Below, piece by piece: positions 44,501 through 53,703 of a stretch of 64,000 bases of DNA. Source of the stretch: Candidatus Poribacteria bacterium (GTDB lineage Bacteria; Poribacteria; WGA-4E; WGA-3G); the NCBI GenBank assembly GCA_958295945.1, contig OY282386.1, positions 3,534,001 to 3,598,000 on the forward strand, read 5' to 3'. Numbering within the stretch: the first letter of the stretch is position 1; each line of letters starts with the position of its first letter. The position numbers and the translations under genes are program-made. The notes under the pieces are model-generated. The model saw only the letters and a program-made list of their open reading frames with translations. It made no database searches and was not told the origin of the DNA.

Positions 44501-46687
44501 ATGGAAAAGCGGATTGATGTCGGAAATCTTAAAATTGATAGAGAATTATATGCGTTAGTAAGAGATGAAATTGCTCCAGGAACAGGAATTGATGCGGACG
44601 AGTTTTGGAAGGCATTTGATGCAATTGTAACTGACTTTGCCCCAGAAAACCGGTCTCTATTGGATAAACGTGATAAAATACAGGAACAGATTGACACATG
44701 GCATTTGGAACATAAGGATGAACCTTTTGAAATTGAGGCATATTCTACATTCCTAAATGAAATTGGTTATCTTCTACCTGAAGGCGATGATTTCAATGTG
44801 ACGACAACTCATGTTGATGCTGAGATTGCATCCATTGCTGGTCCGCAGTTAGTGGTTCCTTTAGATAATGCGCGTTATGCCCTAAATGCTACCAATGCGC
44901 GATGGGGTAGTCTTTATGATGCTCTTTACGGAACGGATGTCATCAATGAATCAGATGGAACAGATCGTAAAGGTAACTACAATCCAATTCGTGGCGCAAA
45001 GGTGATTGAATTCACAGAAAAGTTCTTGGATGAAGTTGTTTCGCTGGAATCTGGAACATATTCAGATGTAAAGCAATTTTCGCTCAAAGAAATTGACAGC
45101 AATTTTCATTTAAACGCAATACTTCGTGATGGGAACGAAGTCGGATTAAAGGAACCTACTAGATTTGTTGGATTTACAAATAATGATGAAAAACTAAGTG
45201 GAATCCTATTCCAAAACAACGGATTACACATAGAAATCAAGATTGACAGAGATCATCCGATAGGCAAAGATCATCCGGCAGGTATTTCTGATGTAATTCT
45301 TGAATCTGCCATTACGACAATCCAAGATTGTGAGGATTCGGTTGCTGCTGTTGATGCCGAGGACAAAGTGCGTGTCTATAGCAATTGGAACGGAATTATG
45401 AAAGGCACATTGGAGTCTATTTTTGAGAAGAATGGCAAGACAATCAACAGAAAATTAGTATCAGATAAAACTTGGACATCAACTGATGGAAGTACCTACA
45501 CACTGTCTGGACGAAGTCTCCTACTGATACGCAACGTAGGACTCCACATGTATACAGATGCGGTAATTACATCCAATGGAGAGGAGATACCTGAAGGTTT
45601 TCTGGATGCCATGATTACTACATTCGCAGCAATGCACGATCTTAAAGGAGAAGGAGACTATAAAAACAGCAAAGCAGGTAGCATATATATTGTGAAACCG
45701 AAGTTCCACGGTCCTGATGAGGTGGATATGACCATCCGTTTATTCCAAAGAATAGAAACAGCACTTGGACTCCCAATCAACACTATCAAGATTGGTATAA
45801 TGGACGAGGAACGCCGCACCACTGTCAATCTTAAGGAAGTACTACGGATTGCATCTGAAAGACTTGTCTTTATCAATACTGGGTTTTTAGATAGAACGGG
45901 TGATGAAATTCACACAAGCATGCGAGCAGATGCGATGATACCGAAAATGGACATCCGGAATGAACCTTGGATGTGTGCTTATGAAGATTGGAATGTTGAT
46001 ATCGGCATTGAAACTGGATTACCGGGGTTTTCACAGATTGGCAAAGGTATGTGGACAAAACCCGATGAGATGGCAGAAATGCTTGATACAAAAGTGAATC
46101 ATCCGTTGGCAGGTGCAACGACCGCATGGGTTCCTTCACCCACTGCAGCCACGCTTCACGCAATACACTATCACCGTGTGAATGTTGCCGCAAGATTAGA
46201 GGAACTATCCACTCGGGAGCGTGCCAGTTTAGATGATCTATTAACGCCTCCACTGCTCAAGAAAAGAAGATTGTCTGAGATTGAAATCCAACGAGAAATG
46301 GACAATAATGCACAAGGAATACTCGGTTACGTTGTGCGATGGGTAGACCAAGGTATCGGTTGTTCAAAGATACCTGATATGAACAACATCGGTTTGATGG
46401 AGGATCGCGCAACGTTACGGATTTCAAGCCAACATATTGCAAACTGGTTACATCATGGGATTGTATCTAAAGAACAGGTGACTGAGACATTTCAACGGAT
46501 GGCGAAGGTGGTTGATGAACAAAACACAGATGATCCGAACTATCAAAACATGTCACCGATTTATGATGATAGCATTGCCTTCCAAGCCGCATTAGATCTT
46601 GTTCTTAAAGGGAGTGAGTTACCCAATGGATACACAGAATTTGTGCTACATCCTCGCAGGCGCGCGGTAAAGAAGAGAAACAGATAA
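44501..46687 (+). CDS. glcB: Malate synthase G
   Basis: Condenses glyoxylate and acetyl-CoA into malate in the cytoplasm. It has 728 residues, the length of the monomeric G isoform (the A isoform is about 540). Recognisable blocks are '[26 protein letters not shown]' (about 124-150), '[11 protein letters not shown]', '[18 protein letters not shown]' (about 345), '[20 protein letters not shown]' (about 430), '[18 protein letters not shown]' and '[21 protein letters not shown]', all typical of GlcB. No isocitrate lyase or glycolate oxidase is nearby, so glyoxylate may come from glycolate, purine or other catabolism encoded elsewhere. AAAGGGAAACGA precedes the ATG. Confidence 0.97.
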   Translation: MEKRIDVGNLKIDRELYALVRDEIAPGTGIDADEFWKAFDAIVTDFAPENRSLLDKRDKIQEQIDTWHLEHKDEPFEIEAYSTFLNEIGYLLPEGDDFNVTTTHVDAEIASIAGPQLVVPLDNARYALNATNARWGSLYDALYGTDVINESDGTDRKGNYNPIRGAKVIEFTEKFLDEVVSLESGTYSDVKQFSLKEIDSNFHLNAILRDGNEVGLKEPTRFVGFTNNDEKLSGILFQNNGLHIEIKIDRDHPIGKDHPAGISDVILESAITTIQDCEDSVAAVDAEDKVRVYSNWNGIMKGTLESIFEKNGKTINRKLVSDKTWTSTDGSTYTLSGRSLLLIRNVGLHMYTDAVITSNGEEIPEGFLDAMITTFAAMHDLKGEGDYKNSKAGSIYIVKPKFHGPDEVDMTIRLFQRIETALGLPINTIKIGIMDEERRTTVNLKEVLRIASERLVFINTGFLDRTGDEIHTSMRADAMIPKMDIRNEPWMCAYEDWNVDIGIETGLPGFSQIGKGMWTKPDEMAEMLDTKVNHPLAGATTAWVPSPTAATLHAIHYHRVNVAARLEELSTRERASLDDLLTPPLLKKRRLSEIEIQREMDNNAQGILGYVVRWVDQGIGCSKIPDMNNIGLMEDRATLRISSQHIANWLHHGIVSKEQVTETFQRMAKVVDEQNTDDPNYQNMSPIYDDSIAFQAALDLVLKGSELPNGYTEFVLHPRRRAVKKRNR

Positions 46688-46738
46688 GCTGTCTGTGTTG
46701 CATTTTACCAAAGTAATGTGCGGATTTACATACTGTAG

Positions 46739-47590
46739 TTACTTCAACCTATAAAATCTCTTTGCATTCTCGTGAAATAACTTGCTCAACTCATCATCAC
46801 TACATCCCGCTACTGCTACTTGCAATGTGTGCACCCAACGTTTGTAATCCGATGCCAATGTGGATACGGGCCAATCACTCCCATACATTATTCTGTTAAA
46901 CCCAAAACATGCTATTACATGGTCAATATAGGGTTGCAGATCAGCAGGTGTCCAAGTTTCATGGTCGGATTCTGTTACCAATCCAGAGATTTTGCAGTGG
47001 ACATTCGGAAATTCTGCAAGTGTTTTTAGTTCCTGTTTCCACGGGTCAAACAACTGATTTTTGATGTCCGGTTTGCCAATATGATCTAAGACAAATTGGA
47101 CATTAGGACACTGCTCAACAAGGCGTAAAACATTGGCAAGTTGTGGGTGGAAGGGACAGATGTCAAAACTCAATCCATACCTTGCAAGCGTTTTCACGCC
47201 ATTCACAAAGTTAGGTTGGATACAAAAATCAACACTTTCACCTTGAATCAGTCTACGGATACCTTTGACAAGGTTTTCTTCTGCCAATTTTTCAATGAAT
47301 GGTGCAACATGCTGCCCTTCCTCAAGTGGTGCCCAAGCAACAATACCTCTGATACGTGGTTCTGTTGCGACAAGCGAAGTAACCCATGCGGTCTCCTTTA
47401 GACCATCATCTGGATGCGTGTCACATTGGACGAAAACAATGGATTCTACTTCCAGATTATCATGTGCGGCAGAATAATCATCCAGAAGATACGGTCTATT
47501 TAATGCTGGAACCTGTTTCAGCCATGGATATCTGAGTTGCTTTGGATGCCACAGATGAACATGTGTATCAACAATAGTGAGTTTATCCAT
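46739..47590 (-). CDS. Amidohydrolase-2 family hydrolase (lactonase-like)
   Basis: A 283-residue TIM-barrel metal hydrolase of the amidohydrolase-2/fuconolactonase type. Metal-site motifs are D8-T-H10-V-H12-L-W at the N-terminus, 'FDICPFHPQ' (about 150-158), 'FVLDHIGKPD' (about 175-184) and 'YGSDWPVS' (about 240-247, catalytic Asp). Such enzymes hydrolyse sugar lactones or similar rings. The start at 47590 (MDKLTIVDTHVH) is preferred over an upstream frame opening because GGAGAGGGAAAA precedes it and the motif should be near the terminus. Converges with malate synthase. The substrate is unknown. Confidence 0.85.
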   Translation of the reverse strand: MDKLTIVDTHVHLWHPKQLRYPWLKQVPALNRPYLLDDYSAAHDNLEVESIVFVQCDTHPDDGLKETAWVTSLVATEPRIRGIVAWAPLEEGQHVAPFIEKLAEENLVKGIRRLIQGESVDFCIQPNFVNGVKTLARYGLSFDICPFHPQLANVLRLVEQCPNVQFVLDHIGKPDIKNQLFDPWKQELKTLAEFPNVHCKISGLVTESDHETWTPADLQPYIDHVIACFGFNRIMYGSDWPVSTLASDYKRWVHTLQVAVAGCSDDELSKLFHENAKRFYRLK

Positions 47591-47794
47591 TTTTCCCTCT
47601 CCAATAGGTATAATTATTGACAATATCATATTGTTTCTGCTGGAATTTGTCAATCAATATTGTTTGGTATAAATAGGAAATGACATTCAACAATTCATTG
47701 AATATTTTACAGACATTAGGTATAATCTTACATAGCAGAAGTTTTACACTGAACAGACAAATTACTCAAAGAATTGATTAAAGGAGATAAATTG

Positions 47795-48558
47795 ATGACA
47801 GCAAGATTCTCATTACTATTAGTTTGTAGTCTATGTTCGTTATTTCTTACTACAACTATAACCAATGCACAATTTCCAGAAGATGGAGTTGTAGGTTTTT
47901 GGTCATTTGATGATGGTACAATAAATGGAAAAAATGTCAAGGATGTTTTAGGAGAAAATGACGGTGTTCTTGAAGGTGGTCCAAAACATGTTAAGGGCAA
48001 AGTTGGGAAAGCACTTGAATTTGATGGTCAAAATTTCGTCCATATTGAAGGAACAAAAACATTGGATGTCAATGGTTCAGATTCAATGACTGTTGCTGCT
48101 TGGATAAATGGTGATAGTGATAGTCCAGTAGTTGGCGTTGTTGCTGGATGCTGTGGTACTATTGTTGCTCAGCGCGACGTGGATAGTTGGGCATTACGGT
48201 TTGATGGAAAAAATGCTGGAGCCGAATTAGAATTTATTATTAATGTAGGGGTTGGCAAGGTAATGGTGGTTTCGGTATCACTGTCTTCTCTGCAGGTGAA
48301 TGGCATCACATTATCAGTATGATTGATGGAAATAAGAAATACATCTATGCTGATGGTGATTTACCAAGAGATGTTGATTACAAAGGTCCCAGTCAGACAA
48401 GTGGAACAGAGCATGAAATCGGAAAGGCAGTGGATGGCGGATTCGTTGGATTAATTGATGAAGTTGTAATATTCAATACAGCACTCTCCGCAAGTGAAGT
48501 TCAAATGCTCTATGAAGCAGAAGGACTGCCTTCCGGGACACTCAGTCGTTCCTCGTGA
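47795..48558 (+). pseudogene. Secreted LamG domain protein with a frameshift
   Basis: A signal peptide (MTARFSLLLVCSLCSLFLTT..., about 1-25) and the first part of a LamG domain ('GVVGFWSFDDGTINGKNVKD', 'VGKALEFDGQNFVHIEG', 'SMTVAAWINGD') run in one frame to about 48248. The domain then continues in another frame (GWQGNGGFGITVFSAGEWHH, then 'MIDGNKKYIYADGDL' and 'GLIDEVVIFNTALSASEVQMLYEAEGL'). The break is at a GGGG run (48249-48252), where one extra G would restore a single protein of about 254 residues. A true mutation, phase variation at the G-run or a homopolymer sequencing error are all possible. The start at 47795 follows AAAGGAGATAAATTG. The tail lacks the EASGKIAVTWG tag of the other LamG proteins. 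Confidence 0.8.
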
Positions 48559-48659
48559 TAAACTTGCTACACATTGGAGTAAAATTAAATCTGACTTTTA
48601 GGTAAATATTACAAGAAATATTTGGTTTGGAATGGGTAGATTGACATTTCTAACCATTC

Positions 48660-49109
48660 ATGTTTGATGGTTATTACATAAATAAGATGATTACAAATGA
48701 GAAAAAACTAAAACATCTAGAGATGATTCAGAATGTAATTAATCGACTATCTAATAATTCTTTTTCATTGAAGTTAAAAGCATTTGTCTTTGTTGCCGTT
48801 GTTTTTGGATTAACAATTAAAGATATTCATATAAATTATGTTTGGCTCACCCTCTTTCCAACACTCGCTTTTTGGGGATTGGATGGTTTTTATCTGAAAC
48901 AGGAAAAACTATACCGTTCGCTATATGATAAGGTAAGGCAAACATCTGAGAACGATATAGACTTTTCAATGGATGTTTCCTCTGTCAAATTTAGTCAAAA
49001 AAGATGGATTTCGGTATGTTTTTCTTGGACTATTCTCGGTTTTCATTTACCAATTTTTATTTTTATTATTAGTATAGTTTTTTCATTGTATTTAAAAAAA
49101 CAAGGTTAA
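48660..49109 (+). CDS. Membrane protein paired with a TIR-domain protein
   Basis: A 149-residue protein with an N-terminal amphipathic segment ('KLKHLEMIQNVINRLSNNSFSLK', about 16-38), two closely spaced TM helices (about 40-57 and 61-78), a charged loop (about 82-115) and a C-terminal TM helix (about 118-144). The gene ends 4 bp before the TIR gene, implying co-translation. I have the impression of similar 'hLemIQ.vI.R' membrane proteins next to TIR or other nucleotide-signalling genes, but cannot verify this. A membrane-disrupting effector is an attractive inference. An internal ATG at 48687 is an alternative start. The pair is more AT-rich than its neighbours. Confidence 0.7.
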   Translation: MFDGYYINKMITNEKKLKHLEMIQNVINRLSNNSFSLKLKAFVFVAVVFGLTIKDIHINYVWLTLFPTLAFWGLDGFYLKQEKLYRSLYDKVRQTSENDIDFSMDVSSVKFSQKRWISVCFSWTILGFHLPIFIFIISIVFSLYLKKQG

Positions 49110-49113
49110 AGAA

Positions 49114-49689
49114 ATGACAAATCAGGTTTTTTTTAGTTTTGATTACCAGGACGTTATAGATTTCAGAGCAAATGTAGTTCGCAATCACTGGTGTACTAAA
49201 ACGATGAAAGAAAAAGTAGACTTCTTGGATGCATCTATATGGGAATCCGAAAAAGTTACAGAGGAATATACGTTAAAAAAGATAATCAATGTAGCGCTTC
49301 AAGAAACTAACGTAACTGTTGTTCTGATAGGTAGTGAAACATACAAAAGGAGATGGGTCCGTTATGAAATGGTGAGAAGTCTGGTACAAGGAAACAAACT
49401 TATTGCTGTACATATTAACTCAATTAAAGACAAATATGGAAACACAAAACCTTTAGGTCCCAATCCACTTGATTATGTTGCTTACATGAAATATAAGAAA
49501 AAAAAAGTATCTTTTTTTGAATGTAAAAATGATAGATGGTTGAATTACAAAGACTACATACCTTTCACATTAGAAAATTCCGATATTTTCCCTATACAGA
49601 ATGAGATGTGTCCATTATCATTACATTTTCCTGTTTACGATTGGGTGTTAGATGTAGGTTACCATAATTTCTCACAATGGATAAAATAG
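49114..49689 (+). CDS. TIR-domain (ThsB/DUF1863-like) protein
   Basis: A 191-residue protein whose first about 130 residues fit the TIR-like family of Thoeris ThsB and MTH538: 'VFFSFDYQDVIDFRANVVRNHW' (about 5-26), 'FLDASIWES' (about 37-45), 'TVVLIGSETYKRRWVRYEMVRSL' and 'NKLIAVHINSIKDKYGNTKPLGPNPLDYV'. Glu85 in RRWVRYEM lies where catalytic TIR NADases have their glutamate (as in the WV.kE motif of SARM1), so NAD-derived signal synthesis or NADase activity is plausible. The C-terminal about 60 residues are extra. No ThsA (SIR2) gene is adjacent; instead a membrane protein precedes it. Confidence 0.8.
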   Translation: MTNQVFFSFDYQDVIDFRANVVRNHWCTKTMKEKVDFLDASIWESEKVTEEYTLKKIINVALQETNVTVVLIGSETYKRRWVRYEMVRSLVQGNKLIAVHINSIKDKYGNTKPLGPNPLDYVAYMKYKKKKVSFFECKNDRWLNYKDYIPFTLENSDIFPIQNEMCPLSLHFPVYDWVLDVGYHNFSQWIK

Positions 49690-50002
49690 ATTTATCCTGG
49701 ATGTGGCAATATTCTGTTGTGAATCTATAATTTCTAATGCTGTGTCACTATATCAAAAGAGTTTACAGATGGCACCAAAATTAAACATGGTTTTCATTCA
49801 TTACTTTATTGTTTGTAATGTAAATCATTGTTCTTTAGCACAAGTGCCTAAAGAAGTTCGCATAGTCTATTGGTCATTAGACGCTCCATTAATTTTCATA
49901 AATTCAGAAGTGGACATTTTAGGTAGACCTTTAAATCTGCTTATGTCAAATTATTTTTTACAATTTTTCATATTTTTCATTTTTTTGTTTGTTTTTGGAT
50001 AA
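49690..50002. other. AT-rich region downstream of the TIR gene
   Basis: An open frame from GTG 49703 to 50002 could encode 99 residues with a hydrophobic end (NYFLQFFIFFIFLFVFG). It has no ribosome-binding site, no recognisable domain and a composition expected of AT-rich DNA. I do not call a gene here. Confidence 0.3.
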
Positions 50003-50074
50003 ATTTCTCACGAAAGTTGCGTTTATTGATGAATATTAACGACATATTTCATAGATATGGCCAGCGCGCTTACA

Positions 50075-50187
50075 TGAAGATTAAGAAATAAATCAGGTAA
50101 TTTCCTTGAGAAGTCCAGTGCGGTTAGGAAACCGCACCTACCGGGTTTGAGAAAATGAAAATTACCCAATTAATAAATTAATCTTCA
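50075..50187. mobile_element. TGAAGATTAA-ended TIR element G, copy 1
   Basis: A 113 bp element with ends TGAAGATTAA and TTAATCTTCA; the inner GGTAATTT/AAATTACC parts also pair. Its interior holds GTGCGGTT-AGGA-AACCGCAC. It appears inserted in a GCGCGC palindrome (left flank AGCGCGCTTACA, right flank TCAAAGCGCGCCTAC). A second right end lies at 50275-50304 and a left end at 7913. Confidence 0.6.
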
Positions 50188-50407
50188 TCAAAGCGCGCCT
50201 ACAGCGGGTTGTGGTTGCTAAATTGATGCATATAGTGAGGTTTGGAGACCTCACCTACCGGGTTTGAGAAAATGAGAATTACCCGTTTAATAAATTAATC
50301 TTCATACGGGACTAAGAAATGGGTGTTGAACGTTGTGCTATAGACATATCGTCCCTACGGGACTGAGGACACTAATAAAATGGATTGATATTCTTAAATT
50401 ACGCCAA
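50188..50407. repeat. Composite repeat block
   Basis: Contains the other half of the GCGCGC palindrome, a GTGAGGT/ACCTCAC hairpin (about 50238-50257), a second right end of element G (ending at 50304), then half of a TACGGGACT hairpin and one complete GTCCCTACGGGAC hairpin (about 50346-50358). No gene. Confidence 0.6.
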
Positions 50408-50489
50408 CCATTGTAGTGCGGGGTCTCCGTGCAACGCCATTTATAATCTATCAACAATTGCGGGGCACGGAGACCCCGCCCTACAATGG
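50408..50489. repeat. Long inverted repeat F, copy 2
   Basis: CCATTGTAG...CTACAATGG outer arms and a GCGGGGTCTCCGTGC / GCACGGAGACCCCGC-type stem around an AT-rich loop, related to 41195-41309. It is followed by GTGTGCCAAAAACTTTACACAC (50500-50521), a palindromic-ended repeat also seen in part near 7995, 35487, 41349 and 62437. Confidence 0.7.
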
Positions 50490-50537
50490 ATAATTAGATG
50501 TGTGCCAAAAACTTTACACACACATCATCTAAAACCA

Positions 50538-50566
50538 TTGTCTAACAGATACATTTATGATATAAT
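50538..50566 (+). promoter_or_regulatory. Promoter of tsaD
   Basis: TTGTCT at 50538-50543 and TATAAT at 50561-50566 with a 17 bp spacer, 46 bp upstream of the GTG start. Confidence 0.6.
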
Positions 50567-50611
50567 GAACACAACATCTAACATCTATACCATAACATTG
50601 AAGATACACTT

Positions 50612-51634
50612 GTGAAAATACTCGGAATTGATACATCTTGTGATGAAACAGCTGCAGCTATCGTTGAGGATGGTCGTGAAATTATCTCCAATGTAGTTGC
50701 ATCACAGGTAAAAGCACATCAAGAATATGGTGGTGTTGTGCCTGAATTAGCATCTCGCAAACACATAGAAGCCATCAACTACATCGTAAATAAAGCCTTG
50801 AAAGAAGCAGACACTACCTTTGCTGATATAGATGCGATTGCAGTTACCAACCGTCCCGGACTCATCGGTGCCTTGCTTGTAGGCGTTGCAGCAGCAAAAA
50901 GTCTGGCGTATTGTCATAATCTCCCACTACTTGGTATCAATCACATTGAAGGACATATCTACGCCAATTATATGGTGCATGAGACCTTGACTTTTCCACA
51001 TATCTGTTTGACTGTCTCAGGTGGACACACCTTACTTGTAGAAGTTTATGAAGGATGGAAATACAAAGTCTTAGGCACAACGCAGGACGATGCTGCGGGT
51101 GAAGTCTACGACAAAGTTTCTAAGTATCTCGGACTCGGCTTTCCCGGTGGACGTATTATTGATGAATTGGCACAGAAAGGTGATCCTAAAGCAATAGACT
51201 TCCCACGTCCTATGCTACGAAGTGGCGATTACCAATTCAGTTTTAGCGGAATAAAAACCTCTGTCCGCTATTTTGTAGAGAAAGCAGAACGCGACGATAA
51301 GATTACTCATGGAGAAATAGCAATTGAGGACATTGCAGCTAGTTTTCAGGCGGCTGTCGTGGAAGTACTTGTTGCCAAAACTGTGCATGCAGCTAGAACG
51401 ACAGATGCACGCACCATTACATTGACAGGTGGTGTTGCAGCGAACAGCCACCTACGATCTTCATTGAAGTCAGCTGCAATAGACATTGGTGCTGAGGTGT
51501 ACTATCCTCCAATTAATCTATGTACCGACAACGGTGCGATGATAGCAGGAATTGCTTATGAAAAATATCAACAAGGGTTGCGAGATGAACTTTCTCTCAA
51601 CGCTGCAGCAAACGGATCTATCGTTGATGTATAA
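50612..51634 (+). CDS. tsaD: tRNA threonylcarbamoyladenosine transferase subunit TsaD
   Basis: Kae1/Qri7/TsaD-family ASKHA protein that transfers the threonylcarbamoyl group to A37 of ANN-decoding tRNAs. It has 340 residues, standard. 'ILGIDTSCDETAAAIVEDG' at the N-terminus is the ATP-binding loop, 'GLIGALLVGVAAAKSLA' follows, and the metal-binding H111-x-x-x-H115 lies in NHIEGHIYANY. 'TLTGGVAANSHLR' and 'LCTDNGAMIAGIAYEKY' complete the signature. It starts with GTG (MKILGIDTSCDE), the expected family start. The tsaC-like gene begins 14 bp downstream, so both t6A enzymes are co-transcribed. Confidence 0.97.
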   Translation: MKILGIDTSCDETAAAIVEDGREIISNVVASQVKAHQEYGGVVPELASRKHIEAINYIVNKALKEADTTFADIDAIAVTNRPGLIGALLVGVAAAKSLAYCHNLPLLGINHIEGHIYANYMVHETLTFPHICLTVSGGHTLLVEVYEGWKYKVLGTTQDDAAGEVYDKVSKYLGLGFPGGRIIDELAQKGDPKAIDFPRPMLRSGDYQFSFSGIKTSVRYFVEKAERDDKITHGEIAIEDIAASFQAAVVEVLVAKTVHAARTTDARTITLTGGVAANSHLRSSLKSAAIDIGAEVYYPPINLCTDNGAMIAGIAYEKYQQGLRDELSLNAAANGSIVDV

Positions 51635-51648
51635 AGGGAGCATTATAC

Positions 51649-52275
51649 TTGGATTCTGATTCACGCGTTACCGATGCAATAAGGACACTGAAATCAGGCG
51701 GTATCATTGCTATACCGACCGATACTGTCTACGGAATAGGTGCAGACCCTTTCAACCCCGATGCTGTCCAAAAACTATACACTATCAAAGGTAGACCTGA
51801 AAATAAACCGATTCCTTTAGTTCTCGGATCTGTTGACGATGTTGACAAAGTCTCACAAGACCTACCACCTTTCTTTTTTCATCTCACAGAAAAATATTGG
51901 CCCGGAGGACTAACGATCATCGTCCAAGCAAAAAACCTACTGCCTCAACTAACTGCAGGCGGAACCACAGTCGGTCTGCGTGTTCCAAATCAACCTTTAC
52001 TGTTGAGAATACTACAGGAATTTGGTGGACCACTTGCAATTACAAGTGCCAATCTTTCTGGACAACCTGCAGCAACAACTCCAACAGAATTTGGTAACGC
52101 ACTGACTGCAAGAATAGATTTTATTGTAGATGATGGAAAAACACCCGGACCCATTCCTTCAACAGTATATGATATCTCAGCATCACCCTATATTGTCCGC
52201 AGAGAAGGTGTAATTTCCACTGAAACACTGAATAAGGAGTTTAGGTGCTTCAACAAACATTTAAAGAATTCCTGA
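51649..52275 (+). CDS. tsaC: L-threonylcarbamoyladenylate synthase (TsaC/YrdC family)
   Basis: Makes threonylcarbamoyl-AMP from threonine, bicarbonate and ATP for TsaD. It has 208 residues, a YrdC domain without the Sua5 C-terminal extension. Signature blocks are 'GGIIAIPTDTVYGIGADPFN' (about 17-36), 'KLYTIKGRPENKPIPLVLG' with the K-x-R motif, 'LTEKYWPGGLTIIVQAK', 'GLRVPNQPLLLRIL' and 'PLAITSANLSG'. The TTG start at 51649 is supported by AAAGGGAGCATTATAC upstream; no nearer ATG exists. It overlaps the next gene by 31 bases. Confidence 0.93.
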   Translation: MDSDSRVTDAIRTLKSGGIIAIPTDTVYGIGADPFNPDAVQKLYTIKGRPENKPIPLVLGSVDDVDKVSQDLPPFFFHLTEKYWPGGLTIIVQAKNLLPQLTAGGTTVGLRVPNQPLLLRILQEFGGPLAITSANLSGQPAATTPTEFGNALTARIDFIVDDGKTPGPIPSTVYDISASPYIVRREGVISTETLNKEFRCFNKHLKNS

Positions 52276-52829
52276 AGTTATTCACAACATCAACGGGTCA
52301 TTGGATTCTACTCGGTTTGATATATATAGTTTTATCTGCTGTCATTTACTACAGATGGCGACAGATATCTGGCATGACAGTGCAGATAATACAGGACGAC
52401 ACTTGGTTTATCAATCGTGATGATAATAACAAGTTAGCGATTGTTGTCTCATTACATCTTATCAATAACTCGGGTGCACCTATTCAGATAAGTAAGTGTA
52501 AGTTAAGCGGATATACCCCTAAAACCCCACCTGAACAACTTTTTTTGGAGGGATACGACAAGACCATTGAACTCACATATCCAAAATACGATGCTTTTTC
52601 CGAAATAGTTGGAAAATCTGAGAACATCAATTCTGCCTATGTTCTGAATCCATTCACAGAACAACGGATGTGGATATATTTTGAATCAGGAATTGTCACC
52701 TTAACTAATATGCTTCGCACCCCAATAGTGCTAAAGGATGTGTTTAGAAAAAGGAAATCTCTGCAAGTTACTGTACCACGGAATATGGAACAGATACAGT
52801 TGTATCGTGAAGCAGCTACAAGGTGGTAA
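52245..52829 (+). CDS. Membrane-anchored protein of unknown function
   Basis: A 194-residue protein with one N-terminal TM helix (about 20-37, WILLGLIYIVLSAVIYY) and an otherwise beta-rich soluble domain ('LAIVVSLHLINNSGAPIQISKCKLSGY'), reminiscent of immunoglobulin-like cytoplasmic or periplasmic domains. The GTG start at 52245 lies inside the end of tsaC and is preceded by AAGGAGTTTAG. Translation is therefore probably coupled to tsaC, though nothing suggests a role in t6A. No family recognised. Confidence 0.65.
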   Translation: MLQQTFKEFLKLFTTSTGHWILLGLIYIVLSAVIYYRWRQISGMTVQIIQDDTWFINRDDNNKLAIVVSLHLINNSGAPIQISKCKLSGYTPKTPPEQLFLEGYDKTIELTYPKYDAFSEIVGKSENINSAYVLNPFTEQRMWIYFESGIVTLTNMLRTPIVLKDVFRKRKSLQVTVPRNMEQIQLYREAATRW

Positions 52830-52873
52830 GTCAAAATCATTTCCAACATTAGTTACACATTTCTGTATAAATT

Positions 52874-53545
52874 ATGATAAGAGTAATAATTAACTGGTTT
52901 ATCGGTAACATAATATATAGTATTCTTGCATTTGTTTTAATTCTTTTTATAAGATATTTATTTCAACAAAGAGAAAGGTGGTTTTGGAAATATATTAGGA
53001 TTGGAGAAAAGAATTTACGAGGCTTTCTCTGGTTATATCCCAAACAAGGTTTTAAGGAAGAATACATAGGACTTTTTGGTATAGCTGGTTACTCAGAATT
53101 TATACTTGCAATTGCTTTGATACCAAGAGTGTTTAGATTAAGAGAAAATAAGAGACGAAAAGACATAAGATTTCCATTAAAACTCCTTCACACTAAAATG
53201 TCTCAACAGGAAAGTGAATTCTGGCATCCAATAGCAATATATCCTTTTGCTCTAAAACTCCCTGAAAATACTAACCATACGGATCTAATAGATAATCTAC
53301 GCCGTGATGGGTATTGGGAACGATGGATTGTAGATATGAATCTGCTCAAAGGATTGAAAGACTGTAAACTGATTAATTCAAAATCTTGGGATAGTGTAAG
53401 AGAAGGACAACAACCATACAATCAAGGTGATGAGATACCCAAGCGAATCCAAAATGCATTTTTGCTTGCAATGCATTCATGTAATTTTCAAGAAGGAAAA
53501 AAGATTATACTATCCCATCCGATTACGCCTAACAAGTCTGAATAA
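52874..53545 (+). CDS. Membrane-anchored protein of unknown function
   Basis: A 223-residue protein with an N-terminal TM helix (about 8-28, NIIYSILAFVLILFIRYL), a tryptophan- and basic-rich juxtamembrane stretch (RERWFWKYIRIGEKNLRGFLW), a possible second hydrophobic segment (about 65-85) and a soluble C-terminal part. No motif recognised. It follows the previous unknown gene by 44 bp on the same strand and resembles it in layout (TM anchor plus a domain of about 170-190 residues), but I see no clear sequence similarity. Confidence 0.6.
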   Translation: MIRVIINWFIGNIIYSILAFVLILFIRYLFQQRERWFWKYIRIGEKNLRGFLWLYPKQGFKEEYIGLFGIAGYSEFILAIALIPRVFRLRENKRRKDIRFPLKLLHTKMSQQESEFWHPIAIYPFALKLPENTNHTDLIDNLRRDGYWERWIVDMNLLKGLKDCKLINSKSWDSVREGQQPYNQGDEIPKRIQNAFLLAMHSCNFQEGKKIILSHPITPNKSE

Positions 53546-53703
53546 GGTCCAGCATTTGCTTCTTTCCAATTAGTGTTATTACTGCTACGAGATTCTGATA
53601 CTTTTACTTTTCTACAAGGTGATTTACATATTAAAATTCCAATTAATTTGCCATTTTTCCTTCTGTATGGTATCCTATATCTTCAGGGAGGATTACGCAA
53701 CCT

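Noticed and set aside
49703-50002. 99-residue ORF after the TIR gene
   Set aside because: GTG start without a ribosome-binding site, no domain, and composition typical of AT-rich non-coding DNA. It was left as intergenic.
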